A stretch of 64,000 bases of DNA from the NCBI GenBank assembly GCA_965224215.1, contig CBDCYS010000039.1, forward strand, positions 124,001 through 188,000. The letters run 5' to 3'. The DNA comes from CBDCYS01 sp965224215. GTDB lineage: Bacteria; Acidobacteriota; Terriglobia; Bryobacterales; UBA6623. The position numbers and the translations under genes were made by a program. The notes under the pieces are model-generated. The model was given only the letters and a program-made list of their open reading frames with translations. It had not been told where the DNA came from and did not search any database. This document shows, one piece after another, positions 42,442 to 51,587 of this stretch; the first letter of the stretch is position 1; every line of letters starts with the position of its first letter.

Positions 42442-42579
42442 TTGGGTGACCTCCTTGGGGTTGACTGGCGAAGCTGAAATCTTTGCCAGCCTACCTTTTT
42501 ACCCCATGTTTTCGGGGGTCCCCAAATGGTTCCTGGCGGCTCAGCCCTCACCAGGTGCACCGGCAGTGCATAATTCAGG

Positions 42580-42867
42580 TGTCAAGCACCGCACCTGTAC
42601 TAGAGGTAGGGTTTTCGCTTGATGAATTGAACATAACTCGCTTGAATTCAATCTGATACGTGCCACGTGCCGGTGCGGCGCGTCGCTGAACGCGACGGGC
42701 ACGCAGTCCGGATCAATAGTACTATCGTCGGATTCGTACTACGGGTCGGCGGGGACTCCCCCTAGGTCCCTTGGCCCGAAGGGACTATAGATGTCAGGTT
42801 TCTCGAAACGAAGAATGGACCGCACGTTCTATATTCGCTAGAGGCTTTTTCCCATAGAGTTCTTAGA
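42580..42867. other. Intergenic stretch before the GGDEF/EAL gene
   Basis: No gene is recognised. A short GC-rich segment with GCCACGTGCC and GAACGCGACGGGC could contain regulatory sites. Confidence 0.35.
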
Positions 42868-45225
42868 GTGAGCAGTTCCGCTCAAGTCATCGATTCAGAC
42901 GAGTCCCGTCGGCACGAGCTGCGTATTCGAGAGGAGCTCGATTCGGCGCTACTGCTGCGCCTGAAGACCTTATTACCTCTCGCAGGGCTGCTCTATGTGG
43001 TCGTCACGGTTTCGCAGTTCATGTTGCTTGGGTGGACGCTGACAGCGCCGCTTACCTGGGTAAATTCGCTCAGCGCTGCTGTCTGCGTCGTTTTGACCGC
43101 GAGCGTATGGAAGAACTGGATCCACCCAAAATGGGCCAATGCAACCGGATTCGTCGCTGCGTTGGCTGTCTTGGCGAATGGCGTTGCCCAACTGGGGTAT
43201 CATCTTGAGCCGAGCGACGCCACCGGAATCGTCCTGCTAATGATCGGAGCCGGTTGTACGTTTCTATCCCTCCCATGGCTTGTCGCGACAATCGTAACGG
43301 CGCTGGCCGCCTGCGCCACGCTGGCCGGGCTCTACCCTCAATCTCTGGAGTGGGTGCCGCTGGGTAACCTCTTATTCGCGTCGACAGCTATTTCGTTGGG
43401 TGCGTACTTTTTCCGCGCGCGTACCTACAGGCGTTTGATCCAATCGCGCTTACAGGAAGAGCAGGGGAAACTCCAACTCAGAGAAGTTCAACAACGATAC
43501 GTGCTGGCGGTCAGCGGCGCCAACGACGGCCTCTGGTACTGGGACCTCAAGACGGATGAACTCTATTTCTCGCACCGTTGGAATGCGATCATCGGATACG
43601 AGGAGGACGAGATGGGCAATCGTCCGGACGACTGGCTGGGTCGGGTCCATTTTTCCGACCTGAAGCGCCTCAAACTCGATATTCTCAACCACATCAACGG
43701 CGAAACAGCCCATTTTCAAAGTGAGTACCGGATTCGCCATAAGGACGGGAGCTACTTGTGGGTAATCGGCCGCGGTCTGGTTGGACGGGACGCGGAGGGG
43801 AAGGCCATCCGATTTGCAGGGTCACTGACCGACGTCAGCCAACTCAAGAGGGCGGAATCCCGTCTGCTCCACGACGCTTATAACGATCACCTCACCGGTC
43901 TCCCGAATCGAAACTACCTCACGGACCATCTCGGCAGGGCTCTCGAACGCAAGAAAGTGGACCGTGGCTATCGGTTTGCCGTGGCGTTCCTGGACCTCGA
44001 TCAGTTCAAGGTAGTGAACGACAACCTCGGCCATCTAGTTGGCGACCAGTTGCTCGCCGCCGTTGCCGAGCGCCTGCGGGGATGCACGCTAGACTCTGAC
44101 CTGGCAATTCGTTTCGGCGGCGACGAATTCGTCCTGTTGTGGGAGGGCGTGGAAACGCAGGAAGAGGCCCGCGAGGCGGCACTGCGAGTGCGGAAGGCGC
44201 TGGCGGCTCCATTTCACATGAATGGCCAAGAACTATTTACCACCGCGAGTTTGGGGATCACCCTCAGCTCCGGCCCCTACGAAAAAGCAGCCGATATGCT
44301 TCGCGATGCTGACATCGCTATGTACGAAGCCAAGGGGAAAGGCTTCGGCGAATTCCAGATCTTCAGTCAGCTCATGCACACTCAAACCGTCAAGCTTTGG
44401 AAGCTGCGAAACGATCTAAGGCGCGCTGTGGAAAGAGACGAGCTCGTGCTGCACTATCAGCCCCTTGTGTCGGCTGCTAGCGGGAAGATCGTTGGCGCCG
44501 AGGGGCTGGTTCGCTGGAATCATCCATCGGGCAAGATGATATCGCCAGCCGAGTTCATACCGTTGGCGGAGGAGACCGGCCTCATTCACGATGTCGGCCG
44601 GTGGGTGTTGCGGAACGCTTGCCACCAGATCCGGGCCTGGCGGGACGAAGGGCTGATTCAATTTCGCGTGTCGGTAAACGTCTCCCCGAATCAACTCAAA
44701 GAAGCTGACTTCGCCGATACCGTTGAGTGCATCCTCGCCGAGACCGGACTGGATCCCCGATACTTGCGGCTGGAGTTGACCGAGAGCGCTCTGATCGATA
44801 ACGAGGAGCAAGCCCGGACGTGCCTGAACGCCCTTTATGACTTGGGTATTCGGTTGACGATCGATGACTTCGGCACAGGCTACTCTTCTCTGATCTATTT
44901 GAAGCGTTTCAATTTCGATGCCATCAAGATTAGTTCCACTTTCCTTGATGGGACTCCAACTGATCCCAACGCCACCGCTCTGGTGACGGGTTTGATGTCT
45001 TTGGCCCATTCCATGAATTTGGACGTTGTCGTCGAAGGTGTGGAGACCCATGACCAACTGGCTCTGCTTCGTTTGCACGACTGTGATCTGGTTCAAGGGT
45101 ATCTGGCGAGCCGTCCGATCGAAGCGTCTGTGTTCGAGCAGTTGCTGCGCGGCGGTGAAAGCCTCTTAGCTCCGAGGGACAACGTGCCGGCTTCGATCCG
45201 CGCCCTGTCCGTTGTCGCCGGATAG
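42868..45225 (+). CDS. Membrane PAS-GGDEF-EAL cyclic-di-GMP protein, 785 aa
   Basis: GTG at 42868 is the first usable start; the ribosome-binding site is weak. Residues 30-185 have five or six hydrophobic segments (a MASE-like sensor). A coiled coil and a PAS/PAC domain follow (LAVSGANDGLWYWDLKTDEL ... FAGSLTDVSQLKRAE). The GGDEF domain keeps LTGLPNRNYL and RFGGDEFVL. The EAL domain has EGLVRWNHP instead of EALVRW but keeps the Glu, plus LTIDDFGTGYSSLIYLKRF and VEGVETHDQ. Both cyclase and phosphodiesterase activity are possible. The gene stands alone. Its role would be cell-surface or motility control through c-di-GMP. Confidence 0.92.
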   Translation: MSSSAQVIDSDESRRHELRIREELDSALLLRLKTLLPLAGLLYVVVTVSQFMLLGWTLTAPLTWVNSLSAAVCVVLTASVWKNWIHPKWANATGFVAALAVLANGVAQLGYHLEPSDATGIVLLMIGAGCTFLSLPWLVATIVTALAACATLAGLYPQSLEWVPLGNLLFASTAISLGAYFFRARTYRRLIQSRLQEEQGKLQLREVQQRYVLAVSGANDGLWYWDLKTDELYFSHRWNAIIGYEEDEMGNRPDDWLGRVHFSDLKRLKLDILNHINGETAHFQSEYRIRHKDGSYLWVIGRGLVGRDAEGKAIRFAGSLTDVSQLKRAESRLLHDAYNDHLTGLPNRNYLTDHLGRALERKKVDRGYRFAVAFLDLDQFKVVNDNLGHLVGDQLLAAVAERLRGCTLDSDLAIRFGGDEFVLLWEGVETQEEAREAALRVRKALAAPFHMNGQELFTTASLGITLSSGPYEKAADMLRDADIAMYEAKGKGFGEFQIFSQLMHTQTVKLWKLRNDLRRAVERDELVLHYQPLVSAASGKIVGAEGLVRWNHPSGKMISPAEFIPLAEETGLIHDVGRWVLRNACHQIRAWRDEGLIQFRVSVNVSPNQLKEADFADTVECILAETGLDPRYLRLELTESALIDNEEQARTCLNALYDLGIRLTIDDFGTGYSSLIYLKRFNFDAIKISSTFLDGTPTDPNATALVTGLMSLAHSMNLDVVVEGVETHDQLALLRLHDCDLVQGYLASRPIEASVFEQLLRGGESLLAPRDNVPASIRALSVVAG

Positions 45226-45297
45226 CGATACAACGGCTCGGGCAGACCTTGAGTTGCGGGTTGATACTTACCGTGCGAATACCAGCAAAATAGGTAG

Positions 45298-46273
45298 ATG
45301 AATTCCCCTGTGCCGAATCCCAGACATCGAAGTCAGCCCGCGCTGATCAAAATCTGGAAACTCCTGTTTGTCTTTTCGCTAGCGATCATTCTGGTCGCTG
45401 GTCAGGCGGCGCCGGCCGCTGAAAGCAACAAGCTTTTCCTGTGGGAGGTTGTCGGAGAAAAAGGGAAAGCCTATCTACTGGGCTCAATCCACCTGGCTCG
45501 CCAAGATCTATACCCACTCGACGAAACTATCGAAAACGCTTTCATGCAGTCCGACACGCTCGTGGTCGAGGTCGACCTCAATGAAATAGATCAAAAAAGG
45601 TGCATTGCAGCAAAAAGCCCTTTTCGCTGGCGTCTACGGGGACGGACGCAAGCTGGAAGATGAGCTATCCCCTGAAACCCTTGACGACCTGAGGTCGTTT
45701 CTCGATGCGCGGGCGATCCCCTTTTCGCCTTTTAACGCCATGAAGCCCTGGCTGGTGGCGATGGCGATCACCGCGGCGGAGATGATGAGACAGGGCTATT
45801 CCCCCGAGTTCGGTATTGACAAGCACTTTCTGGACCAAGCCAAAGCTGCGGGCAAGCCTGTCCGCGCGCTGGAATCCGCCGACTTTCAAATCGAGCTGCT
45901 TGCCGGCTTTCCAGATGAAGAGCAGGACCGGTTTCTGCTCTATACGGTTCAACAGGCTGATGAGGGGACCGAGGTCATCGAAGACATGATTGGCGCCTGG
46001 AAGTCGGGAGATGTCGATACGATTGAAGAGCACATCGTCGAGGTGGTTCGTAAAGATGAGAAGTTGAAGCCGCTTTTTTACAAGCTCTTCGAGAGCCGCA
46101 ACAACGACATGACGGGCAAGGTGGGCGCCATGCTCGACTCGGGCGGAACGTGGTTCGTTGTCGTCGGCGCCGGGCACCTTGCGGGTGATACGGGGATCGT
46201 ACGCCAACTGAGCGATAGCGGCAGGCAACTTGAGATCAGGCAGCTTTCGGCTGCTACGGCGGAGGTTCGCTGA
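45298..46273 (+). pseudogene. TraB/GumN-family protein, frameshifted at an A-run
   Basis: The N-terminus has a signal-like hydrophobic stretch (LFVFSLAIILVAGQAAPAAE) followed by LFLWEVVGEKGKAYLLGSIH, the hallmark GSIH of the family. In DQKR near 45596 an A6 run must lose one base to give DQKGALQQKALFAGVYGDGR and the second half: FNAMKPWLVAMAITAAEMMR, EFGIDKHFLDQA, ALESADFQIELLAGF and WFVVVGAGHLAGDTGIV with the conserved GaGHL. The reconstructed length is 324 residues. The protein is thought to be a metalloprotease-like/erythromycin-esterase-fold enzyme; its function is unknown. Confidence 0.8.
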
Positions 46274-46327
46274 CATGCAGCGAAACGTTTCTGGCGAATA
46301 GAAGCCGCCCAATCAGCCGACGAGAAT

Positions 46328-47086
46328 CTAAATCCCCAATCCCCCGGTCAGTTGCAGGCCGCATTCTTTCTTGGCGTCGTCACGTTGCCAGGGCCATCTC
46401 CCTTCTCGAGCCCCCTCGTCGGGGAGAACGGGAACAGTGCAGGTGTGGCAGCCGATGCTCTTGTATACCTGCCCCGCTTCGAGGCTCTTGGTGTAGAGGG
46501 GGTGAACCGGCAGTTCGCGCTCTCGCACATACTCATCGACCTGCTCTTCCGTCCAGTCGAACAGCGGTGCGACTTTAATAATCTCGCGCCCCTCGAATGG
46601 TATGACCTGCGTCTTGCCCAGTTGACTCCTGTGGTGCGACTGGTCTTTGCGCAGGCCAGTGATCCAAACGTCGAGTGTCTTGAGCGCCTGATAATTCGGC
46701 ACAACTTTTCGAACGTGACAACAATAGTCCTGCAATTCCTTGCTCTTGTAGAAAAGGTGTTCTCCATGCCGCTTGACCATGGCCTGGGTCGTTGCTTCAT
46801 CCGGTTTATAGCTTTCGAGCTTCAATCCGTAGTGCCGCTCAAGCTCTTCTATGTAAGCGTAGGTTTCCGGAAACAGCCTCGCGGTATCAATCGTATACAC
46901 CCGGAAGTTCTTGGAGACCCGCGAGGCGATGTCGATTGTCACGGTCCCGGTCTTCTGGAAAGAGGTGCCGATGGCGGCTCTTTCGCCGTACTCACGGAAA
47001 ATGGTTTGTATCAACTCCGCGGGATCGAGGCGGGTCCAAGCCTGGAGCATATCTTCGGTTTGCGCCATGGATAGTTGCTCGGACAT
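46328..47086 (-). CDS. cysH: Phosphoadenylyl/adenylyl-sulfate reductase
   Basis: Start taken as MSEQLSMAQTEDML; the open frame continues upstream through SSMPGWCASLNCTP and into the IS1380 end, so the start is uncertain. Conserved motifs: IGTSFQKTGTVTIDIASRV, DTARLFPETYAYIEELERHY, YCCHVRKVVP, ITGLRKDQSHHRSQ and GCHTCTVPVLP, with KKECGL at the end. The paired cysteines (CC and CHTC) indicate a 4Fe-4S cluster and so the APS-reducing type. The enzyme reduces activated sulfate to sulfite in assimilation. An IS1380 copy inserted about 70 bases upstream has displaced its original promoter region. Confidence 0.88.
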   Translation of the reverse strand: MSEQLSMAQTEDMLQAWTRLDPAELIQTIFREYGERAAIGTSFQKTGTVTIDIASRVSKNFRVYTIDTARLFPETYAYIEELERHYGLKLESYKPDEATTQAMVKRHGEHLFYKSKELQDYCCHVRKVVPNYQALKTLDVWITGLRKDQSHHRSQLGKTQVIPFEGREIIKVAPLFDWTEEQVDEYVRERELPVHPLYTKSLEAGQVYKSIGCHTCTVPVLPDEGAREGRWPWQRDDAKKECGLQLTGGLGI

Positions 47087-47159
47087 AGGGGTGCAGTTGA
47101 GGCTAGCGCACCAGCCCGGCATGGATGACCGGGTGGGCCGCTCGGTGACTTCGATGTTA

Positions 47160-48950
47160 CCTGAATTATGCACAGATTCGGCGTAGCCATCGTCGATGGA
47201 GTTGTGGCGATAGCGGCACTCGTGTCAACTCAGTGATTTCGCAAGTCGTCTTTTCTGCTGTTTCCCTCCCCGTTTGAGCCGCCTCCTGATCCCGGCAGGG
47301 CAAAAGCGGGCTGGCAAGCGGCGTGTTCCCAGTACGTTGCGGCGAGTGCATGAAATTTTATGCATGGAGTGCCCCTCAGCTCAGCGCACCCTCCACCACC
47401 GGCGCCAAGCTCGATCCCATCGCCCGCAGCCGTCGCATCAGCCGTTCAAACAGGCCCTTTTCCTGATAATGATCGCTGTAGCTGACACCCGTTCTGCCGG
47501 CGTGCCGCCAGATCTTGGCCGCCACGAACAGAAAACGCAGCCGCGCCGTCGCCAGGGTGGTGTGCCGCAGCGTCTCCACGCTGGCCTGGGCTTCGCGGTT
47601 GAACAGCAGCAGCCAGCAGTTGCGATTGTAGGCCAGCATGGCCAACTGAAAGTGATTGCGGTTCATGTCAAAGCGGCGCGAGGGATGGGCCGCCAGCCCG
47701 GCGTCGTTGTTGGCCTCCTTGATCAGGTTCTCGGCTCCGGCGCGCTGATTGTAAAACCACACCACCGCCGCGATCGGCTCGGCCAGATTGGTGACAAACA
47801 CGCGGTAGGTGTAAGCGCTGGTGGCGAACAACTGGTATTGCTCGGCCGCGCCGGCCTTGGGCTCGTTTTCGTAACGCAGCGCCAGGAAACGGCAGGCCCG
47901 CGCCCAGCCTTGCGGTTGGTAGAGGAATTCGCATTCCGCGTCCGCGTCGGAGCGGGGGGAGGGTTTCCATTCTGCTTGCTGCAAGCGCTCGACCAGGCGC
48001 CGCGTTTTGCGCGCCACGATGACGAACTGACAAGCCGCCTTTTCATAGGCCTCCACCGCCTCCCAGCAATAAAAGCCGGAATCGGCCCGCGCCAGGATTT
48101 TCTTCACGCCGCCCGGCAAAGTCCGGAAAGCGCTTTCGAGGTGGGCGGCGATCTGTCGGCCCGTGGGCCGGTCGCCGTTGCGCAACCCGCCCATCAGGTA
48201 TTCGCGCGTCTCGGCCAGGAAGGTCAGTATCGGCTGGTAGCTGCGCTTGCCCTTGTTCTTGGGGTTGTAGCTCTTGCGCCCGCCCATCTGGCGGCCGTAG
48301 AGGGTATGCACGGTGGTGTCGGTGTCCAGCGTCACCGTCTCCAACTTCACGTGGGCCGCGGCCCAGACTCGTTCCCGCAGCTGGCGCTGAATGGAAAGGA
48401 TCTGCTTCGCCACGTTGAGGTGCAGCGAGGCCAGAAAGCGCCACAGCGTGGACTGCGGCGGCAGACGCGTCACTTGCAAGATGCCGGTCAGGATGGGGTC
48501 GCGAGCGATGAAGCGGAGTTGGTTGAGCCGCGCAAAGCCGACATAGAGGCCGAGCACGAGGGCCAGCACGAACTGGTAGGGGCTCATGGCTCGGGTGATC
48601 CGTTTGGTCGTGAGGGTTTCTTCCAGCAGCGCTTGGAAGCCGAGTTTTTCGAGCAGGGTGGCGACGGGCAGCAAGCCGCCGTAGGGAGTCAGATTCTTGC
48701 CACGGAAGTGATAGGGCGTGGCAGCCCCGATTTTATTGGGCCGCGGGGCCCTCGCGCCGGGGCCTTGTTTGACGGGCCTTCGGGAGCTATGCTGTTTTCG
48801 TTTGGTAACCATTTGGGTGACCTCCTTGGGGTTGACTGGCGAAACTGAAATCTTTGCCAGCCTACCTTTTTACCCCATGTTTTCGGGGGTCCCCAAATGG
48901 TTCCTGGCGGCTCAGCCCTCACCAGGTGCACCGGCAGTGCATAATTCAGG
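47160..48950 (-). mobile_element. IS1380-family insertion sequence, copy B
   Basis: Ends as in copy A, with perfect 5-bp duplication TGTTA on both sides. It is 1791 bp. It lies between cysH and tRNA-Arg(TCG), just 5' of cysH. Confidence 0.95.
47376..48812 (-). CDS. IS1380-family transposase, 478 aa
   Basis: It differs from the copy at 40996-42441 by a three-residue deletion near the C-terminus (RAMGSS for RAMGPPGSS) and a few substitutions. All catalytic motifs are present (TLDTDTTVHTLYG, ADSGFYCW). The frame is intact and the clean target duplication suggests recent activity. Confidence 0.95.
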   Translation of the reverse strand: MVTKRKQHSSRRPVKQGPGARAPRPNKIGAATPYHFRGKNLTPYGGLLPVATLLEKLGFQALLEETLTTKRITRAMSPYQFVLALVLGLYVGFARLNQLRFIARDPILTGILQVTRLPPQSTLWRFLASLHLNVAKQILSIQRQLRERVWAAAHVKLETVTLDTDTTVHTLYGRQMGGRKSYNPKNKGKRSYQPILTFLAETREYLMGGLRNGDRPTGRQIAAHLESAFRTLPGGVKKILARADSGFYCWEAVEAYEKAACQFVIVARKTRRLVERLQQAEWKPSPRSDADAECEFLYQPQGWARACRFLALRYENEPKAGAAEQYQLFATSAYTYRVFVTNLAEPIAAVVWFYNQRAGAENLIKEANNDAGLAAHPSRRFDMNRNHFQLAMLAYNRNCWLLLFNREAQASVETLRHTTLATARLRFLFVAAKIWRHAGRTGVSYSDHYQEKGLFERLMRRLRAMGSSLAPVVEGALS

Positions 48951-49096
48951 TGTTATCAAACGTGCCTCTGACGAGCGAGAACGTGGCGCTCCACGCAGAG
49001 GTTGTGGGCATGGTTCCAGACGACACCGAGAACCGTGCACCAGATGCATAGAGGAATTTCTGGTGACCGCTGAGGATATGAAAAAAGCTAAAAATA

Positions 49097-49172
49097 TGGC
49101 GGGCGTGGAGGGACTTGAACCCCCGACCTGCTGGTTCGAAGCCAGACGCTCTATCCACTGAGCTACACGCCC
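49097..49172 (-). tRNA. tRNA-Arg (anticodon TCG)
   Basis: On the minus strand the acceptor stem GGGCGTG / CACGCCC pairs fully, the D-arm is GCTCAGTGGATAGAGC, the anticodon loop CTTCGAA gives TCG and the T-arm carries GTTCAAGTC. CCA is encoded at 49097-49099. It reads CGA codons. Confidence 0.95.
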
Positions 49173-49535
49173 GTGGATCTATTGTACGAGGTTGGCGCGG
49201 ACGCTGTCTCTTTACCGGTTATTCGTTTCAATCGCGAGGGGGAAATGGAATCTCGCTGTCTTTCAGGCGGTCAGATTCAAGCGAGGGTTGAACTTCGTCT
49301 CTCCTGCTACACCGTCCGACCGTTCGTCTGAACAGAGCCGCGCCCGCGAGGGCGCCGTCAAGTCTGGCAGTGATCGCATTCCGACCGCGGCCACGACGTA
49401 CCGACTGCCCGCTACCTCATCCCTGCGGGTGCTGCTCTGTTTCGGTCAAGCCACGCTTTGGGCGACCCTCATTTCGAATCCCACTGTTGTGTGCCGATGA
49501 GCCCCTATTGTGGCCGATGAGAAGGAAGAGCCGCC
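49173..49535. other. Intergenic stretch between tRNA-Arg and motB
   Basis: No gene is recognised; no motA is present. It should contain the promoter of motB on the right. Confidence 0.4.
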
Positions 49536-50207
49536 ATGCGAAACCGATCAACGACGGGAGCAAACCACGAGCGCTGGCTCGTTTCCTACGCGGACTTTAT
49601 TACTCTGCTATTCGCCTTTTTCGTCGTTCTGTTCGCCGCTTCCAACGTGGACGAGAAAAAGATGCAGTCCTTTGCGGTTGGATTCGAAAACTACATGGAC
49701 CACTCGGGAACCGGTGACGAAGAGCAGCTCCCTGGGACTTTTCACGAGGATCTGAATATCAGAGAGGTTCAGACCTCGCTCGAACAACTAGAAGCAGACC
49801 TGTGGCCGAAAATCAAAAGCGGCGAGATCGAACTGTCAAAGGAGCCTCGCGGCCTGGTGATGAGCCTGAGCGAATCAGCGCTATTTCCACCCGGCGAAGC
49901 CCGCCTTCAGGCTCGATCGATACCGATCCTGCGAAAAGTCGGGGTATCGCTCAGTCGAATTCCAGGCCAAATTCGCCTCGAGGGGCACACCGATGATACG
50001 CCGATCCGCACGCGTCTCTACCCGTCAAACTGGCAACTTTCGACGGCGAGAGCGATCACCGTGCTTAAGTTTCTGATCAATGAACGAAGCATGCCGTCCG
50101 GCCGGCTATCCGCTGCCGGCTATGGGGAATTTCGTCCGCTTGTCCCCAATGTTAGTCCCGAGAACCGGGCCAAGAATCGCCGTGTGGACGTGGTCGTTCT
50201 GAGATAG
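49536..50207 (+). CDS. motB: MotB-type flagellar motor stator protein, 223 aa
   Basis: ATG 49536 follows GGAAGAG. A short cytoplasmic start (MRNRSTTGANHERWLVSYAD) leads into the single membrane helix FITLLFAFFVVLFAASNVDE with the proton-binding Asp in YADF. The plug and linker (KMQSFAVGFENY) precede the OmpA-like peptidoglycan domain: IRLEGHTDDTPIRTRLYP, NWQLSTARAITVLKFL and NRRVDVVVL. MotB anchors the stator to the cell wall and works with MotA, which is not next to it here. A homologue in another trans-envelope energy-coupling system is possible. Confidence 0.85.
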   Translation: MRNRSTTGANHERWLVSYADFITLLFAFFVVLFAASNVDEKKMQSFAVGFENYMDHSGTGDEEQLPGTFHEDLNIREVQTSLEQLEADLWPKIKSGEIELSKEPRGLVMSLSESALFPPGEARLQARSIPILRKVGVSLSRIPGQIRLEGHTDDTPIRTRLYPSNWQLSTARAITVLKFLINERSMPSGRLSAAGYGEFRPLVPNVSPENRAKNRRVDVVVLR

Positions 50208-50227
50208 GCCACGCTGCCGCGGGCAGT

Positions 50228-50713
50228 TCAAGGCCGCTCGTGAACTTGAAAGGTGAAGGCGTAGTTGTTCTTATCGTCCTCCAAGTGGCGCTCTTGTTGC
50301 ACAAGCTTCCAATCCGTAAGGTCCGGCTCCGGAAAATAAGCGTCACCCTCGACGCTGGCATGAACGCGGGTCAAGTAAAGACGTTCCGTCCGGGGAAGCG
50401 CTTCCCGAAAAACGGCCTCGCCTCCGATCACGAACGCTTCTTCTTGGTCTTTGCAAGCGGCGACGGCCTCGTCGAGCGAATGAACCACCATCACGCCGGG
50501 AGGGGCATAGTCAAGATCGCGGGTCAGCACGATCGAGGTCCGGTTCGGCAGAGGACGGCCGATGGAGTCGAACGTCTTGCGGCCCATGATGATTGCGTGT
50601 CCCGTGGTGAGTTGTTTAAATCGGCGCAGATCAGCGGACAGCTTCCAGGGCAGGCCGTTGTCCCTGCCGATAACGCCGTTCTCCGACACCGCAACAATGC
50701 AGGAAAGCGTCAT
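50228..50713 (-). CDS. folA: Dihydrofolate reductase
   Basis: 161 residues, the usual DHFR length. Motifs: IVAVSENGVIGRDNGLPWKL, HAIIMGRKTFDSIGRPLPNR and EEAFVIGGEAVFREALP. The enzyme makes tetrahydrofolate from dihydrofolate with NADPH. The ATG overlaps the stop of thyA by four bases (ATGA), so translation is coupled; DHFR recycles the dihydrofolate that thymidylate synthase produces. Confidence 0.96.
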   Translation of the reverse strand: MTLSCIVAVSENGVIGRDNGLPWKLSADLRRFKQLTTGHAIIMGRKTFDSIGRPLPNRTSIVLTRDLDYAPPGVMVVHSLDEAVAACKDQEEAFVIGGEAVFREALPRTERLYLTRVHASVEGDAYFPEPDLTDWKLVQQERHLEDDKNNYAFTFQVHERP

Positions 50714-51504
50714 ACGGCAATCGGCGCTTTGATATTGGGGTGCGGGTCGTAGTCATCCAACGAAAAGTCTTCGTAGCGAAAGTCGAAAATGCTCTTGACG
50801 GCAGGATTGATATTCATGGTCGGCAGCGCGCGTGGTTCCCGCGTGAGCTGAAGCCGCGCTTGCTCGATGTGATTGAGATAAAGGTGAACGTCACCGAAGG
50901 TATGGACGAAATCCCCCGGCGCGAGGCCCGCTACCTGGGCAACCATCACCGTCAACAAGCTATATGAAGCAATGTTGAACGGTACTCCCAAAAAGACGTC
51001 GGCGCTGCGCTGATAAAGCTGGCAGCTCAGCTTGCCCTCGGCGACATAGAACTGAAACAGCGCATGGCAAGGCGGCAGTGCCATGTCCGGTATCTGCGCT
51101 ACATTCCAGGCGCTCACGATGAGCCGCCGAGAATTAGGGTTCGATTTGATTTGCTCGATGACGCTCGAGAGCTGGTCGACCGTCTCTCCGCCGGGCTTGG
51201 GCCAAGAGCGCCATTGGTATCCGTAGATCGGGCCGAGCTCTCCGTCGCCGTCAGCCCATTCGTCCCAAATGCTGACGCGATTTTCGTTTAGATAGCGGAT
51301 GTTCGTTTCGCCGCGGATAAACCACAGCAGTTCGTAGATGATCGAGCGAAGATGCAACTTTTTTGTCGTCAGGACTGGAAAGCTTCCGCCTAAATCGAAG
51401 CGGATCTGGCGCCCGAAGAGGCTGCGGGTCCCCGTGCCGGTGCGGTCACTCTTGACCACGCCGTCGTCGAGGATGTCTTGCAACAGGTCGAGATACTGGC
51501 GCAT
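50710..51504 (-). CDS. thyA: Thymidylate synthase
   Basis: 264 residues, full length. Motifs: YLDLLQDILDDGVVKSDRTG, LRSIIYELLWFIRGETNIRY, ALPPCHALFQFYV with the catalytic Cys, SCQLYQRSADVFLGVPFNIA and GDVHLYLNHIEQ. It methylates dUMP with methylene-tetrahydrofolate. It is first in a thyA-folA operon. Confidence 0.97.
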   Translation of the reverse strand: MRQYLDLLQDILDDGVVKSDRTGTGTRSLFGRQIRFDLGGSFPVLTTKKLHLRSIIYELLWFIRGETNIRYLNENRVSIWDEWADGDGELGPIYGYQWRSWPKPGGETVDQLSSVIEQIKSNPNSRRLIVSAWNVAQIPDMALPPCHALFQFYVAEGKLSCQLYQRSADVFLGVPFNIASYSLLTVMVAQVAGLAPGDFVHTFGDVHLYLNHIEQARLQLTREPRALPTMNINPAVKSIFDFRYEDFSLDDYDPHPNIKAPIAV

Positions 51505-51587
51505 AGGGGGGAAGTAGTTATTCTTGCAAGATTCTCGCTCCGGGCGGACCTGGCCGGGTTGGAGCCGCTAGGGAACGCTCGAGAAGG

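Larger units (their letters stand above)
40780..42579 (-). mobile_element. IS1380-family insertion sequence, copy A
   Basis: Ends CCTGAATTATGCAC / GTGCATAATTCAGG; 1800 bp. The flanking pentamers TTACA (left) and TGTCA (right) differ, so unlike the other three IS1380-type elements here it has no target duplication. It is nearly identical to the 1791-bp copy at 47160-48950, which has a 9-bp deletion in the transposase gene and a few substitutions. Confidence 0.93.

Noticed and set aside
40894..42477. 527-codon open frame antisense to the IS1380 transposase (also 47274-48848)
   Set aside because: It lies wholly over a transposase with clear catalytic motifs, and its product is a low-complexity translation typical of the complementary strand of GC-rich genes.
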